Origin: Rhodovarius crocodyli
GTDB taxonomy: Bacteria > Pseudomonadota > Alphaproteobacteria > Acetobacterales > Acetobacteraceae
Length of the DNA stretch: 64,000 nucleotides
Assembly: GCA_945901085.1 (NCBI GenBank)
Contig: CAMDJV010000003.1
Span: forward strand, 1-64,000
Reading direction: 5' to 3'
Both the position numbers and the translations under genes were made by a program. Positions 47,507 through 57,607 of this stretch are shown here, in pieces (the first letter of the stretch is position 1; each line of letters begins with the position of its first letter). The notes below the pieces were generated by a model, which was not told the origin of the DNA, did no database searches, and saw nothing but the letters and a program-made list of their open reading frames with translations.

Positions 47507-48802
47507 ATGATTCCGCTCGACCCCGGCGCCCGGCGCGCCATCCTCCAGGCCTGTGATGGGCTGCGTGATGCCACTTTGGACAGCCTGTACCGCCTGGTGC
47601 GCTGCCCCAGCACCTTGGGCAATGAGGCCTCCGCCCTCGATGAAATGGCCCGACAATATGAGGCGCTGGGCCTCATGCCGCGCCGCATTCCGACGGTGCC
47701 GAACGGGGATGCGATCTTCTCGCCGCCGCTGATTCCCTATGAGGGGCGCGACAATGTGGTGGCAGTGCATCACCCGCGCGTGGCGCGGGGCCGGTCCCTG
47801 GTGTTGCAGGGCCATGTCGATGTGGTGCCCGAGGGGGCGGCGGATATGTGGGCCAGCCCCCCCTATGCGCCGGAGATTCGCGGCGGGCGGATTTATGGCC
47901 GTGGTGCGGGGGATATGAAGGGCGGTATCGCCGCCTATCTCATGGCCTTTGCGGCGCTGCGCCAGGCCGGGCTGCAACCCGCGGCCGAGGTGCAGATGCA
48001 TGCGGTGATCGAGGAGGAATGCACCGGCAATGGCGCCGCCGCCTGCCTGCTCGCCTTGCCGAAATGCGATGCGGTGATCATCCCTGAGCCCGGCCCGGGG
48101 GTGGAGGCTCTCTATACCTGCGAGGTTGGTGTCGTCTGGGCCTGGGTGACGGTGAGTGGCCGCCCGGCCCATGTGCGCGACATGCAGGCGGGGCTGAATG
48201 CCATTGAGGCCGCCAATATCATCGCCGGCGCCTTCAAGGATTACGAGAATGAGCGCAACCGGGCGGAGAATATTCATCCGGTGTTTCATGGCGTGAACCA
48301 TCCGGTGAATATAAATCTGGGCACCATCGAGGGCGGCGAGTGGAATTCCTCCGTCGCCACGCGCTGCCGGATTGGCCTGCGGGTGGGGGTGATGCTGGGC
48401 TATTCGGCGGCGCAGACCCGGGCCGATATCGAGGCGCTGGTGGCCCGGGCGGCGCAGCATGAGCGGCTGCGCGGTGCCACCATCAAGCTGGAATTCAAGG
48501 GTTTCATGGCTGAGGCCTGCGCCTTCGACACCGAGGCTGATATCGTGAAGCTGGCGCGGCGCAGCTATGCCGAGGCCACGGGTGGGCAATTGCGCGACTA
48601 TCCCGCCACCGGCCTGACCGATGGCCGGCATTTCGTGCTCCATCAGGGCACGCCGGCGGCGGTGTTCGGCCCCGATGCGCAGGATATTCACGGCATTGAT
48701 GAGAGCGTGGGGGTGGAGAGCATTCATGGCTGCACCCGGGCCATTGCGCTGGCCATGGCGGAATGGTGTGGGGTGGAGACATTGGCGGGGAGCCCAGAAT
48801 AA
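47507..48802 (+). CDS. M20 family deacylase (ArgE/DapE-related)
   Basis: This 431-residue M20 enzyme has LQGHVDVVPEG (metal His/Asp), YGRGAGDMKGGIAAYL (bridging Asp), VIEEECTGNGAAACL (catalytic Glu pair) and a lid with VSGRPAHVRDMQAGLNAIEA. This is the acetylornithine deacetylase/succinyl-diaminopimelate type, here more like the catabolic N-acyl hydrolases than biosynthetic ArgE. ATG 47507 is set by the normal length; the frame above it overlaps the HDAC-like gene. The stop shares one base with the next gene's start (TAATG). Confidence 0.88.
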   Translation: MIPLDPGARRAILQACDGLRDATLDSLYRLVRCPSTLGNEASALDEMARQYEALGLMPRRIPTVPNGDAIFSPPLIPYEGRDNVVAVHHPRVARGRSLVLQGHVDVVPEGAADMWASPPYAPEIRGGRIYGRGAGDMKGGIAAYLMAFAALRQAGLQPAAEVQMHAVIEEECTGNGAAACLLALPKCDAVIIPEPGPGVEALYTCEVGVVWAWVTVSGRPAHVRDMQAGLNAIEAANIIAGAFKDYENERNRAENIHPVFHGVNHPVNINLGTIEGGEWNSSVATRCRIGLRVGVMLGYSAAQTRADIEALVARAAQHERLRGATIKLEFKGFMAEACAFDTEADIVKLARRSYAEATGGQLRDYPATGLTDGRHFVLHQGTPAAVFGPDAQDIHGIDESVGVESIHGCTRAIALAMAEWCGVETLAGSPE

Positions 48803-50052
48803 TGACCAATATCCCGCTCAGCGGCGCCCGCCTCTGGGATAGCCTGATGCAGATGGCGCAGATCGGCGGCACGCCCAAGGGCGGCTGCAACCGTCAGACG
48901 CTGACCGAACTGGATGGCCAGGGCCGCCATTTGCTGGCGCGCTGGGCCGCCGAGGTGGGCTGCAGCCTGACCGTGGACCGACTTGGCAATATGGCGCTGC
49001 GGCGCGAGGGCAGCGAGCCCGGCCGCAAGCCGGTGGCCTTTGGCAGCCATCTCGATACCCAGCCCACCGGCGGCAAATTTGATGGTATTCTGGGCGTGCT
49101 GGCCGGGCTTGAGATCATGCGCGCCTTGCATGAGGCCGGCGCCACCACCCGCGCCCCCCTGCTGCTGATCAATTGGACCAATGAGGAGGGGGCGCGCTTC
49201 TCGCCGCCGATGATGGGCAGCGGCGGCGCCATGGGTATTTTTCCGGAAGCGGAGGTGCTGTCCAAGACCGATACCGATGGCGTGGTGTTCGGCCAGGCGC
49301 TCTCGGCCATTGGCTGGGCCGGCACGGCGGAGCCCTCAGCCCTGGCCGATTGCGCCGCCTATCTCGAATTGCATATCGAGCAGGGCAAGCTGCTGGAGGA
49401 TGGCGGCCATGATATTGGCGTGGTCACCCATGCGCTGGCCCAGCGCTGGTATGAGGTGACGGTAACGGGTGAGGAAGCCCATGGCGGCAGCCCCATGGCC
49501 AGTCGGCGCGATGCGCTGATGGGTGCGGCGGGGCTGATTGCGGCGGTGGAGGAGGTGGCGCTCGCCACCATCGCCCCCAGCGGTGAGCCGGGGCGGGGCA
49601 CGGTGGGGCAGGTCACGATTTATCCCTCCTCGCGCAATATCACCCCCAGCCGGGTGTGGTTCTCCATCGATACCCGCCATGGCGACCCTGATTGCCTCGA
49701 TGCCATGGGGGCGGCGCTGCGGGCGCGGGCGGCGGAGATTGCGGCTGCCCGGCATCTGAGCATCACGGTGGAGGATTTTTGGTACAGCCCGCTCACGCCC
49801 TTTGATGCGCGCCTGGTGCAGCGCTGCCGCGATGCCGCCACCGCGCGCGGGTTGAACTGGCGCGATATCCCCACCGGTATCGGCCATGATGCGGTCTATG
49901 TCGCCCGCCGCGTGCCCACGGTGATGCTCTTCACCCCCTGCCATGGCGGGTTGAGCCACCATGAGGCGGAGAGCATTTCGCCCGAATGGGCAGAGGCGGG
50001 TTTGCGGGTTTTGGCCGATGCGGTGATCGCCACGGCGAATGAGGATATCTGA
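48802..50052 (+). CDS. M20 family Zn-dependent hydrolase (N-carbamoyl-L-amino acid/allantoate amidohydrolase type)
   Basis: This 416-residue protein has FGSHLDTQPTGGKFDGILG, LINWTNEEGARFSPPMMGSG, LELHIEQGKLLEDGG and a GEEAHGGSPMASRRDA lid, all in the order of HyuC/AllC enzymes. These split N-carbamoyl amino acids, ureidopropionate or allantoate. It is translationally linked to the gene before (TAATG) and followed after one base by an MlrC-like gene. The immediate pathway is unclear because no hydantoinase is in the window. Confidence 0.9.
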   Translation: MTNIPLSGARLWDSLMQMAQIGGTPKGGCNRQTLTELDGQGRHLLARWAAEVGCSLTVDRLGNMALRREGSEPGRKPVAFGSHLDTQPTGGKFDGILGVLAGLEIMRALHEAGATTRAPLLLINWTNEEGARFSPPMMGSGGAMGIFPEAEVLSKTDTDGVVFGQALSAIGWAGTAEPSALADCAAYLELHIEQGKLLEDGGHDIGVVTHALAQRWYEVTVTGEEAHGGSPMASRRDALMGAAGLIAAVEEVALATIAPSGEPGRGTVGQVTIYPSSRNITPSRVWFSIDTRHGDPDCLDAMGAALRARAAEIAAARHLSITVEDFWYSPLTPFDARLVQRCRDAATARGLNWRDIPTGIGHDAVYVARRVPTVMLFTPCHGGLSHHEAESISPEWAEAGLRVLADAVIATANEDI

Positions 50053-50053
50053 G

Positions 50054-51544
50054 ATGCGCATAGCGATTGGCGGCTTCCTGCATGAAAGCCATTCCTTTGC
50101 CCCCCGGCCCACCGGCTGGCGGCAATTTTTTGAGGCTGGCGGCTTTCCCAATCTGCAATATGCCGCTGCGATGATCGATACACTGCGCCCGCTCTCGGTG
50201 CCCGCGGGGGGCGCGATTGCGGTGGCTGAGGCGGCGGGGGCGGGGATCGTGCCCTTGGTGTGGTGCTTCGCCAATCCGGCCGGGCCGGTGACGCGTGAGG
50301 CGTTTGAGCGCATCGCCGGCATCATGCTGGCCGAACTCTCCCATGCGCTGGAGGCGGGCCCGCTGGATGGCGTTTATCTTGACCTGCATGGCGCCATGGT
50401 CAGTGATGATTTTCCCGATGCCGAGGGCGAATTGCTGCGCCGGGTGCGCGCCGTGGTCGGCCCCGATATCCCCATCACCGCCAGCCTCGACCCGCATGCC
50501 AATATGACGGCGCAGATGGTGGCGCTGAGCGATGCGCTGGTGCCCTTCCGCACCTATCCGCATGTGGATATGCGCGATGCCGGCGCCCAGGCGATGCGGC
50601 TGCTGCTGCGCCTGGTGGGCGGCGAGCCACGTTGGGCCAAGGCGTTTCGTGAGGTGGATTTCCTGGTGCCGCTCACCAGCCAATGCACGCTGGTGGAGCC
50701 GATGGCCGGGGTGATGGAGACCCGGGCGCGGCTGGGCGAGGGCGTGGTGGAACTCGCCTATTGCTTTGGCTTTCCCTATGCCGATTTCCCCGGCTGTTCC
50801 CAGGCCATCGCCGCTTATGGCGAGAATGCCGAGGCCGCGGCTGATGCCCTGCTGGCCGAGATCAATGCGCGTGAGGCGCAATTCATGGGCGGCGTCATGC
50901 CGGCGGCCGATGCGGTGCGCGAGGCCATGCGAATCGCCGCCACCGCCACCCGCCCGGTGGTGATTGCCGATACCCAGGACAATCCGGGCGGCGGCGGCCA
51001 TGGTGATACCACCGGCCTGCTGGCCGAATTGATCGCCCAGAATGCGCAAGGCGCGGTGCTGGCGGTGATGAATGACGCCGAGAGTGCTGCTGCCTGCCAC
51101 GCGGCCGGGCTGGGGGCCACGCTCAGCCTTTCATTGGGTGGCCGCAGTGACGGCGTGCCGCTGGCGGTGACCGGCGTGGTGGAGGTGCTGAGCGAGGGCA
51201 ATTTCACCCTCTCTGGCCCGATGGGCGCAGGCAATCCGGCCGGGCTTGGCCCTTCAGCGCTGCTGCGGGTGGCGCCGGGCGTGCGGGTGGTGGTGGTCTC
51301 GCGCAAAATGCAGGCGCATGACCAGGAGGTGTTCCGCTTCCTGGGCGTGGAGCCGGCGGCGCAGAAGATCGTGGCGGTGAAGTCCAGCGTGCATTTCCGG
51401 GCGCATTTTCAGCCCATGGCCGAGACGGTGCTGGTGGCCGCAGCGCCCGGGCCGGTGGTGGCTGACCCGGCGACGCTGCCCTTTACCAATCTGCGCCCCG
51501 GCTTGCGGTTGCGGCCGGGGGATAATCGGCGTTTCGGCGGCTGA
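50054..51544 (+). CDS. M81 family metallopeptidase (MlrC/microcystinase C-like)
   Basis: This 496-residue protein has two domains, DUF1485 and MlrC C-terminal. The N-terminal part has IGGFLHESHSFAPRPTGW, YLDLHGAMVSDD and ASLDPHANMTAQMV (probable metal histidines and Asp). The C-terminal part has VIADTQDNPGGGGHGDTTGL, then VSRKMQAHDQEVFRFLGVEP. MlrC degrades linearised microcystin and Adda-containing peptides; most relatives lie in amino-acid or amide catabolism clusters with unknown substrate. It is the third gene of the plus-strand run with the two M20 genes. Confidence 0.9.
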   Translation: MRIAIGGFLHESHSFAPRPTGWRQFFEAGGFPNLQYAAAMIDTLRPLSVPAGGAIAVAEAAGAGIVPLVWCFANPAGPVTREAFERIAGIMLAELSHALEAGPLDGVYLDLHGAMVSDDFPDAEGELLRRVRAVVGPDIPITASLDPHANMTAQMVALSDALVPFRTYPHVDMRDAGAQAMRLLLRLVGGEPRWAKAFREVDFLVPLTSQCTLVEPMAGVMETRARLGEGVVELAYCFGFPYADFPGCSQAIAAYGENAEAAADALLAEINAREAQFMGGVMPAADAVREAMRIAATATRPVVIADTQDNPGGGGHGDTTGLLAELIAQNAQGAVLAVMNDAESAAACHAAGLGATLSLSLGGRSDGVPLAVTGVVEVLSEGNFTLSGPMGAGNPAGLGPSALLRVAPGVRVVVVSRKMQAHDQEVFRFLGVEPAAQKIVAVKSSVHFRAHFQPMAETVLVAAAPGPVVADPATLPFTNLRPGLRLRPGDNRRFGG

Positions 51545-51562
51545 GCCGCCGGGGGTTTCGCC

Positions 51563-52117
51563 TCAGAGGCGGCCCTGATTGCCGCCGCGCGAGGAGCCGA
51601 ATTCCACCACCGCAGCGCCGGAAGCGGCTTCCACTTCCCTGATCCGCGGCAGGCTGGTGAGCCGGCCGATCAGGTTGGGGCCATAGGCGGCCAGGGCGGC
51701 TTCGGCAGCGGCACGGTTACCGCTGCTCAACTCGCGCACCGCGATCCGCAGGTCATTCTCCAGCCGTCTGGAATCGGCCGAAGCCGGGATATTGGCGGCC
51801 TGGCGCAAAGCGCGCTGGCCCTCGCGCATGCTGTGGATGGTCTCGAAGCTTGCGGTGGTGGCGAAGCGCGGATTGGTGGTGAAATTGCGGTGGAGATACT
51901 CCAACTGCGCCGTACCGAAGCAGGCGGCGATGGGGTTGTCATGCCACAGCGAGGTGTCACCAAAGGCCCGCTGGGCACTAAAAGCTGCGGTCCGCACGCC
52001 ATCGGCGGCGCCGCGCACAACGTCACCATCGGCGAGCATGAACTCATTATCGGTGACCGGATTCACCGCGCAGGCGGCGAGGGGAAGAAGGAGGAGGAGG
52101 CGTCGTGTGTTCAGCAT
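51563..52117 (-). CDS. Putative lipoprotein of unknown function
   Basis: This 184-residue protein has a lipoprotein signal: MLNTRRLLLLLPLAACAVNP with the lipobox LAAC (Cys16). The mature part is mostly helical and contains the repeated Ala/Arg pattern RQAANIPASADSRRLENDL and SGNRAAAEAALAAYGPNLIG. No family is recognised. It is transcribed against hisZ, with starts 75 bases apart, and faces the MlrC-like gene end, 18 bases apart. It should be anchored in the inner or outer membrane after acylation by Lnt. Confidence 0.7.
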   Translation of the reverse strand: MLNTRRLLLLLPLAACAVNPVTDNEFMLADGDVVRGAADGVRTAAFSAQRAFGDTSLWHDNPIAACFGTAQLEYLHRNFTTNPRFATTASFETIHSMREGQRALRQAANIPASADSRRLENDLRIAVRELSSGNRAAAEAALAAYGPNLIGRLTSLPRIREVEAASGAAVVEFGSSRGGNQGRL

Positions 52118-52192
52118 GGGTTAAGCTTAGCAGCCAATGGCGCGTCTGTCTGTTTCCATATGCAACACGCTGTGCCACACCGCGCCCGCGCC

Positions 52193-53341
52193 ATGACAGA
52201 TGACACACCCAACCCCGCCCTGCTGCCCGCCGGCCTGATCGACGCGCTGCCCCCCGCCGCCGAGCGGGAGGCAGCACTTGTCGAGGCCCTGATGGCGGTC
52301 TTTGCCGGGCATGGCTATGAGCGGGTGAAGCCGCCGCTGCTGGAATTCGAGGATTCGCTGCTGGCCGGATCGGGCGCCGCCGTGGCCGAGCAGACCTTCC
52401 GGCTGATGGACCCGGTCAGCCAGCGCATGATGGGGCTGCGGGCCGATACCACGCCGCAGATCGCCCGCATTGCCGCAACCCGGCTGGGTGGGCAGGCCCG
52501 GCCGCTGCGGCTGTCCTATGCCGGCCAGGTGTTGCGGGTGCGTGGCACCGAGCTTTCGCCCGAGCGCCAGGTGGCCCAGGCGGGTATCGAGATCATTGGC
52601 GGCGCGGCGCCCCAGGCCGATGCCGAGGTGGCGTTGGTGGCGGTGGAGGCGCTGCTGGCGGTGGGTGTCAGTGGTCTCTCGCTCGATATCACCCTGCCCA
52701 CCATGACCCCCCGCCTGCTGGAGGAGGCCGGCCTCAGCGGTGCCGCCGCCACCCGCCTTGCCCGCGCGCTTGACCGCAAGGATGCAGCCGCCGTCGCCAC
52801 CCTGGCCGAAGGGGCGGGGCCGATCGCTGGGATGCTGCCGGCACTGCTCAATGCCGCCGGCCCTGCCATGGCGGCGCTTGCCGTGCTGCGGGATCTCGCC
52901 CTGCCGCCCGGTGCGCGGGCGATTGCCGATAATGCCGCCACCGTGGTGGCCGCCATTCGTGCCGCCGCGCCAGACCTCGCCATCACCCTCGACCCGGCGG
53001 AATATCGCGGCTTCCGCTACCATGTGGGCGTGGCCTTCACGATTTATGGCCCCGGCCGCACCGGGGAATTGGCGCGTGGCGGGCGTTACCTCTCGCATCA
53101 TGATGAGCCGGCGACGGGCATGACGCTCTACCCCGATGCGGTGCGCCGCGCTGCGCAGCCCAGCGCCCCCCGGCTGCGCCTCTTTCTGCCTTTGGGCCAT
53201 GATGTGGTGGCGGCGCGCGCATTTCGGGCGCAGGGTTACGCCACCGTGGCCGCGCTCTCGGCGGCCGACAGCGCCATCGCCTTGCGCTGCACCCATGAAT
53301 TGCGCGGCAGCGAGGCCGCGGCGCTGGAGGAACAAGCATAA
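52193..53341 (+). CDS. hisZ: ATP phosphoribosyltransferase regulatory subunit HisZ
   Basis: This 382-residue protein is a paralogue of the HisRS catalytic core with motif-2-like [22 protein letters not shown] (cut here) and motif-3-like GELARGGRY, but without an anticodon-binding domain, as in HisZ. It pairs with short HisG; the hisG gene here (59795-60478) is indeed the short, 227-residue form. HisZ confers histidine feedback and activity on HisG at the first step of histidine synthesis. ATG 52193 gives [20 protein letters not shown], the normal start. Its stop overlaps the purA start (TAATG). A true HisRS is ruled out by the short length. Confidence 0.92.
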   Translation: MTDDTPNPALLPAGLIDALPPAAEREAALVEALMAVFAGHGYERVKPPLLEFEDSLLAGSGAAVAEQTFRLMDPVSQRMMGLRADTTPQIARIAATRLGGQARPLRLSYAGQVLRVRGTELSPERQVAQAGIEIIGGAAPQADAEVALVAVEALLAVGVSGLSLDITLPTMTPRLLEEAGLSGAAATRLARALDRKDAAAVATLAEGAGPIAGMLPALLNAAGPAMAALAVLRDLALPPGARAIADNAATVVAAIRAAAPDLAITLDPAEYRGFRYHVGVAFTIYGPGRTGELARGGRYLSHHDEPATGMTLYPDAVRRAAQPSAPRLRLFLPLGHDVVAARAFRAQGYATVAALSAADSAIALRCTHELRGSEAAALEEQA

Positions 53342-54630
53342 TGGCCAATGTCGCAATCATCGGCGCGCAATGGGGCGACGAGGGCAAGGGCAAGGTGGTG
53401 GACTGGCTGGCCAGCCGGGCCGATATCGTCGTGCGCTTCCAGGGCGGCCATAATGCCGGCCATACGCTCGTGGTGGGTGACACCACCTATAAGCTCTCGC
53501 TGCTGCCTTCGGGCGTGGTGCGCGGCAAGCTCGGCATCATCGGCAATGGCGTGGTGCTGGACCCCGATGCGCTGTTTTCCGAGATCGACAAGGTGCGCGC
53601 CCAGGGGCTTGATGTCGGCCCGCATAATCTGCGCGTGGCCGAAAATACGCCGCTGATTTTGCCGCTTCACCCGGCACTCGACCGCGCGCGGGAAGCGGCG
53701 CGCGGCGAGGACAAGATCGGCACCACCGGCCGCGGCATCGGCCCCGCCTATGAGGATAAGGTGGGCCGGCGCTCCATTCGGGTGTGTGACCTGGCGGAGC
53801 CGGAGACGCTGAGCGCCAAGCTGGATGAATTGCTGCTGCACCATAATTCGCTGCTGCGCGGGCTGGGTTCGCCGGAATTCGAAAAGCAGCCGCTGCTCGA
53901 TGCGCTACTGGCCCTGGCGCCGCGCCTGCTGCCCTATGCCGAGGCGGTGTGGGAAACGCTGGACGCCGCGCGCATCGATGGCAAGCGCGTGCTGTTCGAG
54001 GGTGCGCAGGCGGTGATGCTCGATGTCGATCACGGCACCTACCCCTATGTCACCAGCAGCAACACGGTGGCGGGCAATGCCGCGGCCGGCGCCGGCGTGG
54101 GGCCGAACGCCATTGGCACGGTGCTGGGCATTGCCAAGGCCTATGCCACCCGGGTGGGCAGCGGGCCTTTCCCGTCTGAGCTTTTCGACGAGACCGGCAA
54201 GCTGCTGGGCGAGCGCGGCCACGAATTCGGCACGGTGACCGGGCGGCCCCGGCGCTGCGGCTGGTTCGATGCCGCCATGGTGCGTCAGGCGGTGAAGATC
54301 GGCGGGGTGAACGGCCTGGTGCTGACCAAGCTCGATGTGCTCGATGGCCTGCCGGAATTGCAGATTTGCGTGGGCTACCGCGTGAATGGCGTGGCGATGA
54401 AGCGCCTGCCGGCCGGCATGCGGGCCCAGGCGGCGGCGGAGCCGATTTTTGAGGTGATGCAGGGCTGGGCCGGTTCCACCCGCGGTGCGCGCAGCTATGC
54501 CGAATTGCCGGCCGAGGCGGTGAAATATGTCCGCCGTATCGAGGAATTGGTGGAGGCGCCGGTGATGATGCTCAGCACCTCGCCTGACCGGGATGATACG
54601 ATTGCCTTGCGGGACCCGTTTGCGGGATAG
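53341..54630 (+). CDS. purA: Adenylosuccinate synthetase
   Basis: This 429-residue enzyme of full length starts [20 protein letters not shown] (P-loop, catalytic D13), with GGHNAGHTL (catalytic His), [20 protein letters not shown] (IMP binding) and [15 protein letters not shown] near the C-terminal part, and TKLDVLDGL (guanine specificity). It makes adenylosuccinate from IMP and aspartate using GTP. The hisZ-purA pair, with a one-base start/stop overlap, is a common alphaproteobacterial arrangement and links histidine and purine pathways. Confidence 0.98.
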   Translation: MANVAIIGAQWGDEGKGKVVDWLASRADIVVRFQGGHNAGHTLVVGDTTYKLSLLPSGVVRGKLGIIGNGVVLDPDALFSEIDKVRAQGLDVGPHNLRVAENTPLILPLHPALDRAREAARGEDKIGTTGRGIGPAYEDKVGRRSIRVCDLAEPETLSAKLDELLLHHNSLLRGLGSPEFEKQPLLDALLALAPRLLPYAEAVWETLDAARIDGKRVLFEGAQAVMLDVDHGTYPYVTSSNTVAGNAAAGAGVGPNAIGTVLGIAKAYATRVGSGPFPSELFDETGKLLGERGHEFGTVTGRPRRCGWFDAAMVRQAVKIGGVNGLVLTKLDVLDGLPELQICVGYRVNGVAMKRLPAGMRAQAAAEPIFEVMQGWAGSTRGARSYAELPAEAVKYVRRIEELVEAPVMMLSTSPDRDDTIALRDPFAG

Positions 54631-54731
54631 CACCCCGGTCGCAGCCTTGCGCCATGTTCATTGGGCAAGCCCCGGCTGCTCTGGTAAGACGCAACGGGGG
54701 CGCCGCGACCCCCGGTATTCGAGGAACCGTC

Positions 54732-55034
54732 ATGCGCCGCATCATCCTGCTCGCCAGCCTGCTCCCAGCCGTTGCCCTGGCGCAGTCCCCGCAATGCTGG
54801 ATCACCTATCAGGGCTTCCATGACCACGTGCAGCACATCGACCTGGAGATGTGCCCGAACAACACGCCCGATGCCGAGCAGGGCTTCTGCCGCGCCGCCA
54901 TCTCCGGCGACACGCTGACCATCTACACCTTCCGGCACAACGCGGCCGCCGACACTGCCTGCCTGACCGGCGTGCTGCGCCAGGACCTCAACAGCTTCAT
55001 GGCCACGCAGGGCGTGACCTTCATCAAGCCTTGA
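54732..55034 (+). CDS. Small secreted protein with four cysteines
   Basis: This 100-residue product has a signal peptide (MRRIILLASLLPAVALAQ, cleaved near residue 18) and four cysteines in the mature part (QCW, MCPN, GFCRA, TACL), which could form two disulfides in the periplasm. GAGGAA before the ATG is a fair ribosome site. No family is recognised. Its stop overlaps the TTG of the following monooxygenase gene (TTGA), which links the two transcripts although the functions look unrelated. Confidence 0.75.
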   Translation: MRRIILLASLLPAVALAQSPQCWITYQGFHDHVQHIDLEMCPNNTPDAEQGFCRAAISGDTLTIYTFRHNAAADTACLTGVLRQDLNSFMATQGVTFIKP

Positions 55035-56383
55035 GGCCGATCGCCCTCAACGCCTTTGACATGGCCTGTGTGGGCCACATCCAGCACGGGATGTGGACCC
55101 ACCCGCGTGATACCAGCGCGAATTACAACCAGCTCTCGCATTGGCTCGGCCTCGCCCGCCTGCTGGAGCGCGGGCTGTTTGATGGCCTGTTTCTGGCCGA
55201 TGTGCTGGGGATTTATGACGTGCTGGATGGCAGCGCGGATGCCGCCCTGCGTCACGCCGTGCAGGTGCCATTGCTTGACCCGGCGATGATCGTGCCGGCC
55301 ATGGCCGCCGTCACCACCCATCTGGGTTTCGGTATCACCGCCAATCTCTCCTATGAGGCGCCTTATCTCTTTGCCCGGCGGATGAGCACGCTGGACCATC
55401 TGACGAATGGCCGCATCGGCTGGAACATCGTCACCGGCTATCTGGACAGCGCGGCGCGGGCCATGGGGCTGGCAGCCCAGCTCCAGCATGATGACCGCTA
55501 CGATATGGCCGATGAATACATGGCGGTCGTGGGGAAACTCTGGGAGGAGTCCTGGGATGATGATGCGGTGCTGCGCGAGCGGGGCGGCGCCTTCACCGAC
55601 CCCGCCCGGGTGCGGGCCATCCATCATCATGGGCGGCAATACCGCATCGATGCGCCGCATCTTTGCGAGCCCTCGCCGCAGCGCACGCCGGTGCTCTATC
55701 AGGCCGGCGCTTCGCCACGCGGGTTGGCCTTTGCGGCGCGGCACGCCGAATGCGTGTTTATGAATGGTGGGCCGCCGGCGGTGGTGGGGCAGGGCATTGC
55801 CCGGCTGCGGGGATTGGGCGGGCGGCCGAAGAAGGTGTTTGTCGGCGCCACCCTGGTGCTAGGCCGCACCGATGCTGAAGCCGCGGACAAGCTGGCGGAA
55901 TACCGGGCGCATTCCTCGGTGGAGGGCGCGCTGGCCCATGCCGCGGCCTCGCTGGGGCTGGATTTCAACCGCTTTGGCCTTGATGAGCCGATCACCGCCC
56001 AGAGCAACGCGATCCAGTCCAATGTCACCGCCATGGCGCGGGCCATGGGCGGCACGCTCACCCGGCGGGGGCTGATCGACCAGTTCATCCTGGGCAGCCG
56101 GCAGAAGCCGATTGTGGGCAGCGCCGAGCGTGTGGCGGAGACGTTGATCGCCTATGCCGCCGAATCAGGTGCGGATGGGTTCAACCTCTCCCGCACCGTC
56201 TTCCCGGAATGCCTGGAGGATGTGGTGCAATTGCTCATTCCGGCGCTGCAGGAACGTGGCGCCTATAAGCGGGAATATGCTGCCGGGACTTATCGCGAAA
56301 AGCTGTTCGGGCCAGGGGCACGATATATCGCGCGCTACTCGACCTCGTCTTCCTCGCCCAATGGCTTGCCCGGCACCGCATAG
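55031..56383 (+). CDS. LLM-class flavin-dependent monooxygenase (NtaA/SnaA/DszA type)
   Basis: This 450-residue bacterial luciferase-like monooxygenase has the start [20 protein letters not shown], typical of the nitrilotriacetate monooxygenase subgroup, then [20 protein letters not shown] (flavin-binding region) and [20 protein letters not shown], then [20 protein letters not shown]. It uses reduced FMN from a partner reductase, which is not seen nearby. Members oxidise aminopolycarboxylates, sulfur heterocycles or other small molecules; the substrate is unknown. The TTG start at 55031 is fixed by family alignment and overlaps the preceding stop. The end overlaps yacG on the other strand by 49 bases. 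Confidence 0.9.
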   Translation: MRPIALNAFDMACVGHIQHGMWTHPRDTSANYNQLSHWLGLARLLERGLFDGLFLADVLGIYDVLDGSADAALRHAVQVPLLDPAMIVPAMAAVTTHLGFGITANLSYEAPYLFARRMSTLDHLTNGRIGWNIVTGYLDSAARAMGLAAQLQHDDRYDMADEYMAVVGKLWEESWDDDAVLRERGGAFTDPARVRAIHHHGRQYRIDAPHLCEPSPQRTPVLYQAGASPRGLAFAARHAECVFMNGGPPAVVGQGIARLRGLGGRPKKVFVGATLVLGRTDAEAADKLAEYRAHSSVEGALAHAAASLGLDFNRFGLDEPITAQSNAIQSNVTAMARAMGGTLTRRGLIDQFILGSRQKPIVGSAERVAETLIAYAAESGADGFNLSRTVFPECLEDVVQLLIPALQERGAYKREYAAGTYREKLFGPGARYIARYSTSSSSPNGLPGTA

Positions 56384-56502
56384 CTCTCGGTGAACCAGCG
56401 GCCGAGATCGACCTGGCGGCAGCGTTCCGAACAAAATGGCCGCAGCGGCGCGGGTGCGGCGGGTTTGCGGCAGATCGGGCAGGGTTTTGCTTCACTCGGC
56501 AT
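56335..56502 (-). CDS. yacG: DNA gyrase inhibitor YacG (zinc-binding)
   Basis: This 55-residue protein has four zinc ligands: CPIC (C8, C11) and CSERC (C24, C28), followed by [17 protein letters not shown], the signature of YacG. It binds GyrB and inhibits gyrase in E. coli. The ATG at 56502 overlaps the end of the RNase E/G gene by 11 bases. Its 3' end overlaps the convergent monooxygenase gene by 49 bases, unusually long for this window. The order RNase G-yacG is common in alphaproteobacteria. Confidence 0.93.
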   Translation of the reverse strand: MPSEAKPCPICRKPAAPAPLRPFCSERCRQVDLGRWFTESYAVPGKPLGEEDEVE

Positions 56503-57607
56503 CGGTGATCCCGCTTTCGCCAGGTGTCAGGGTCAGGGCATGACCGGCGGCGCGTTCATATTCCACCAGGGCCTCGGGCAGCGCGCGCAGGGCCGCTAGC
56601 AAGGCCGGAGGGGCATGCAGCGCCAGGCGGCGATGTGGCGCGTGGGCGGCCTCACGTCCCGCGATTCGCAGCAGGGCGAGGCCTGGGGTGAGGGGTCCGG
56701 CCAGGGTCTCGGAAAGCGGGGGATGGATGCGGGCGCGGCGCAGCTCAAACAGGCCCAGCGGCCCGGTGCCGAGGCATTCCGCCAGACGGTCAGGCGCCAG
56801 GGCCTCGCGCAGCGCGGGTTCGAGCGCCGCGCGGTCTCGCGCCGCCATGCCGGCAGCGTCGATAAGAATACCGCCGGCGCAATTGCGCAGCCTGATCTGC
56901 CGTGCCGCCTCGCGCAGGGCGGCGGCGTTCAGCGCCTGGGTGGCCGTGCGGTCGGCGCCGGCATGGCTGCCGGCATCGACATCGATTGCGGTGAGCGCAT
57001 GGGTGGTCTGGATGATCAGCCGACCGCCGCCTTCCAGGGGAAGGCTGGGCGAGGCCAGGGCTTCGAATTCGGCCTCGATCTCGTCATCAAAGGCGCGGGC
57101 GACCAGGCGGGCGCCGAGTCGGGCGGCCTCGGTCGCGTCATCGGCGAGAATCTGTGCCTGGGGGTAGGCGGCGCGCAGCCGCATGGCCGCATCCGGCCCG
57201 CGCTCGATCAGCCCCGGCTGGGTGGCGGCCAGCGGCGGCGCGCGCTTGACCGAGACCCGTGGGCCCTTCGCACCTTGCGCCGCGCGGGTGACGCGCACCA
57301 CCAGCAGGCGGCCTTCTTGCACCACCTCGCGCAGCGGGCGGCGGGAGAGGCTGGCCTCGGATTCCGGCAGAAAGCCGGTCTGGCCGTCGGGCAGGGTGAG
57401 AAAGGCCCCGGCCATGGCGGGGGCAACGGCGGAGACATGCGCGGCCAGGACATCGCCCACGCCATCGGGCCGCGCCGGGCGCTCCACCCAGGCCTCGGTC
57501 ACGACATCATCGAGGATGAGGGCCACGCGCCGCTCGCCCGGCGAACGGCTGACGCGGATGATCGCCTGGACCGGGCTTTCGGGCCGTGTATCGGCAGCGA
57601 CGCTCAT
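56492..57607 (-). CDS. rng: Ribonuclease E/G family protein
   Basis: This 371-residue short member of the RNase E/G family has an N-terminal S1-like part ([20 protein letters not shown]) and the catalytic core with TAIDVDAGS and [15 protein letters not shown], where the two metal-binding Asp of the family lie. It ends without the Zn-link or scaffold region. It may process rRNA or tRNA, or be the small alphaproteobacterial homologue next to maf. ATG 57607 overlaps the maf stop (ATGA). The yacG gene follows with an overlap of 11 bases. Confidence 0.87.
   Translation of the reverse strand: MSVAADTRPESPVQAIIRVSRSPGERRVALILDDVVTEAWVERPARPDGVGDVLAAHVSAVAPAMAGAFLTLPDGQTGFLPESEASLSRRPLREVVQEGRLLVVRVTRAAQGAKGPRVSVKRAPPLAATQPGLIERGPDAAMRLRAAYPQAQILADDATEAARLGARLVARAFDDEIEAEFEALASPSLPLEGGGRLIIQTTHALTAIDVDAGSHAGADRTATQALNAAALREAARQIRLRNCAGGILIDAAGMAARDRAALEPALREALAPDRLAECLGTGPLGLFELRRARIHPPLSETLAGPLTPGLALLRIAGREAAHAPHRRLALHAPPALLAALRALPEALVEYERAAGHALTLTPGESGITDAE

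Noticed and set aside
52193-53341. Histidyl-tRNA synthetase
   Set aside because: The protein has the HisRS-like core but is too short and lacks the anticodon-binding domain; with the short HisG in the window, HisZ fits better.
56235-56495. Minus-strand frame of 86 codons at the yacG locus
   Set aside because: The shifted frame 56335-56502 encodes a complete YacG with all four zinc cysteines, so this one is a shadow.
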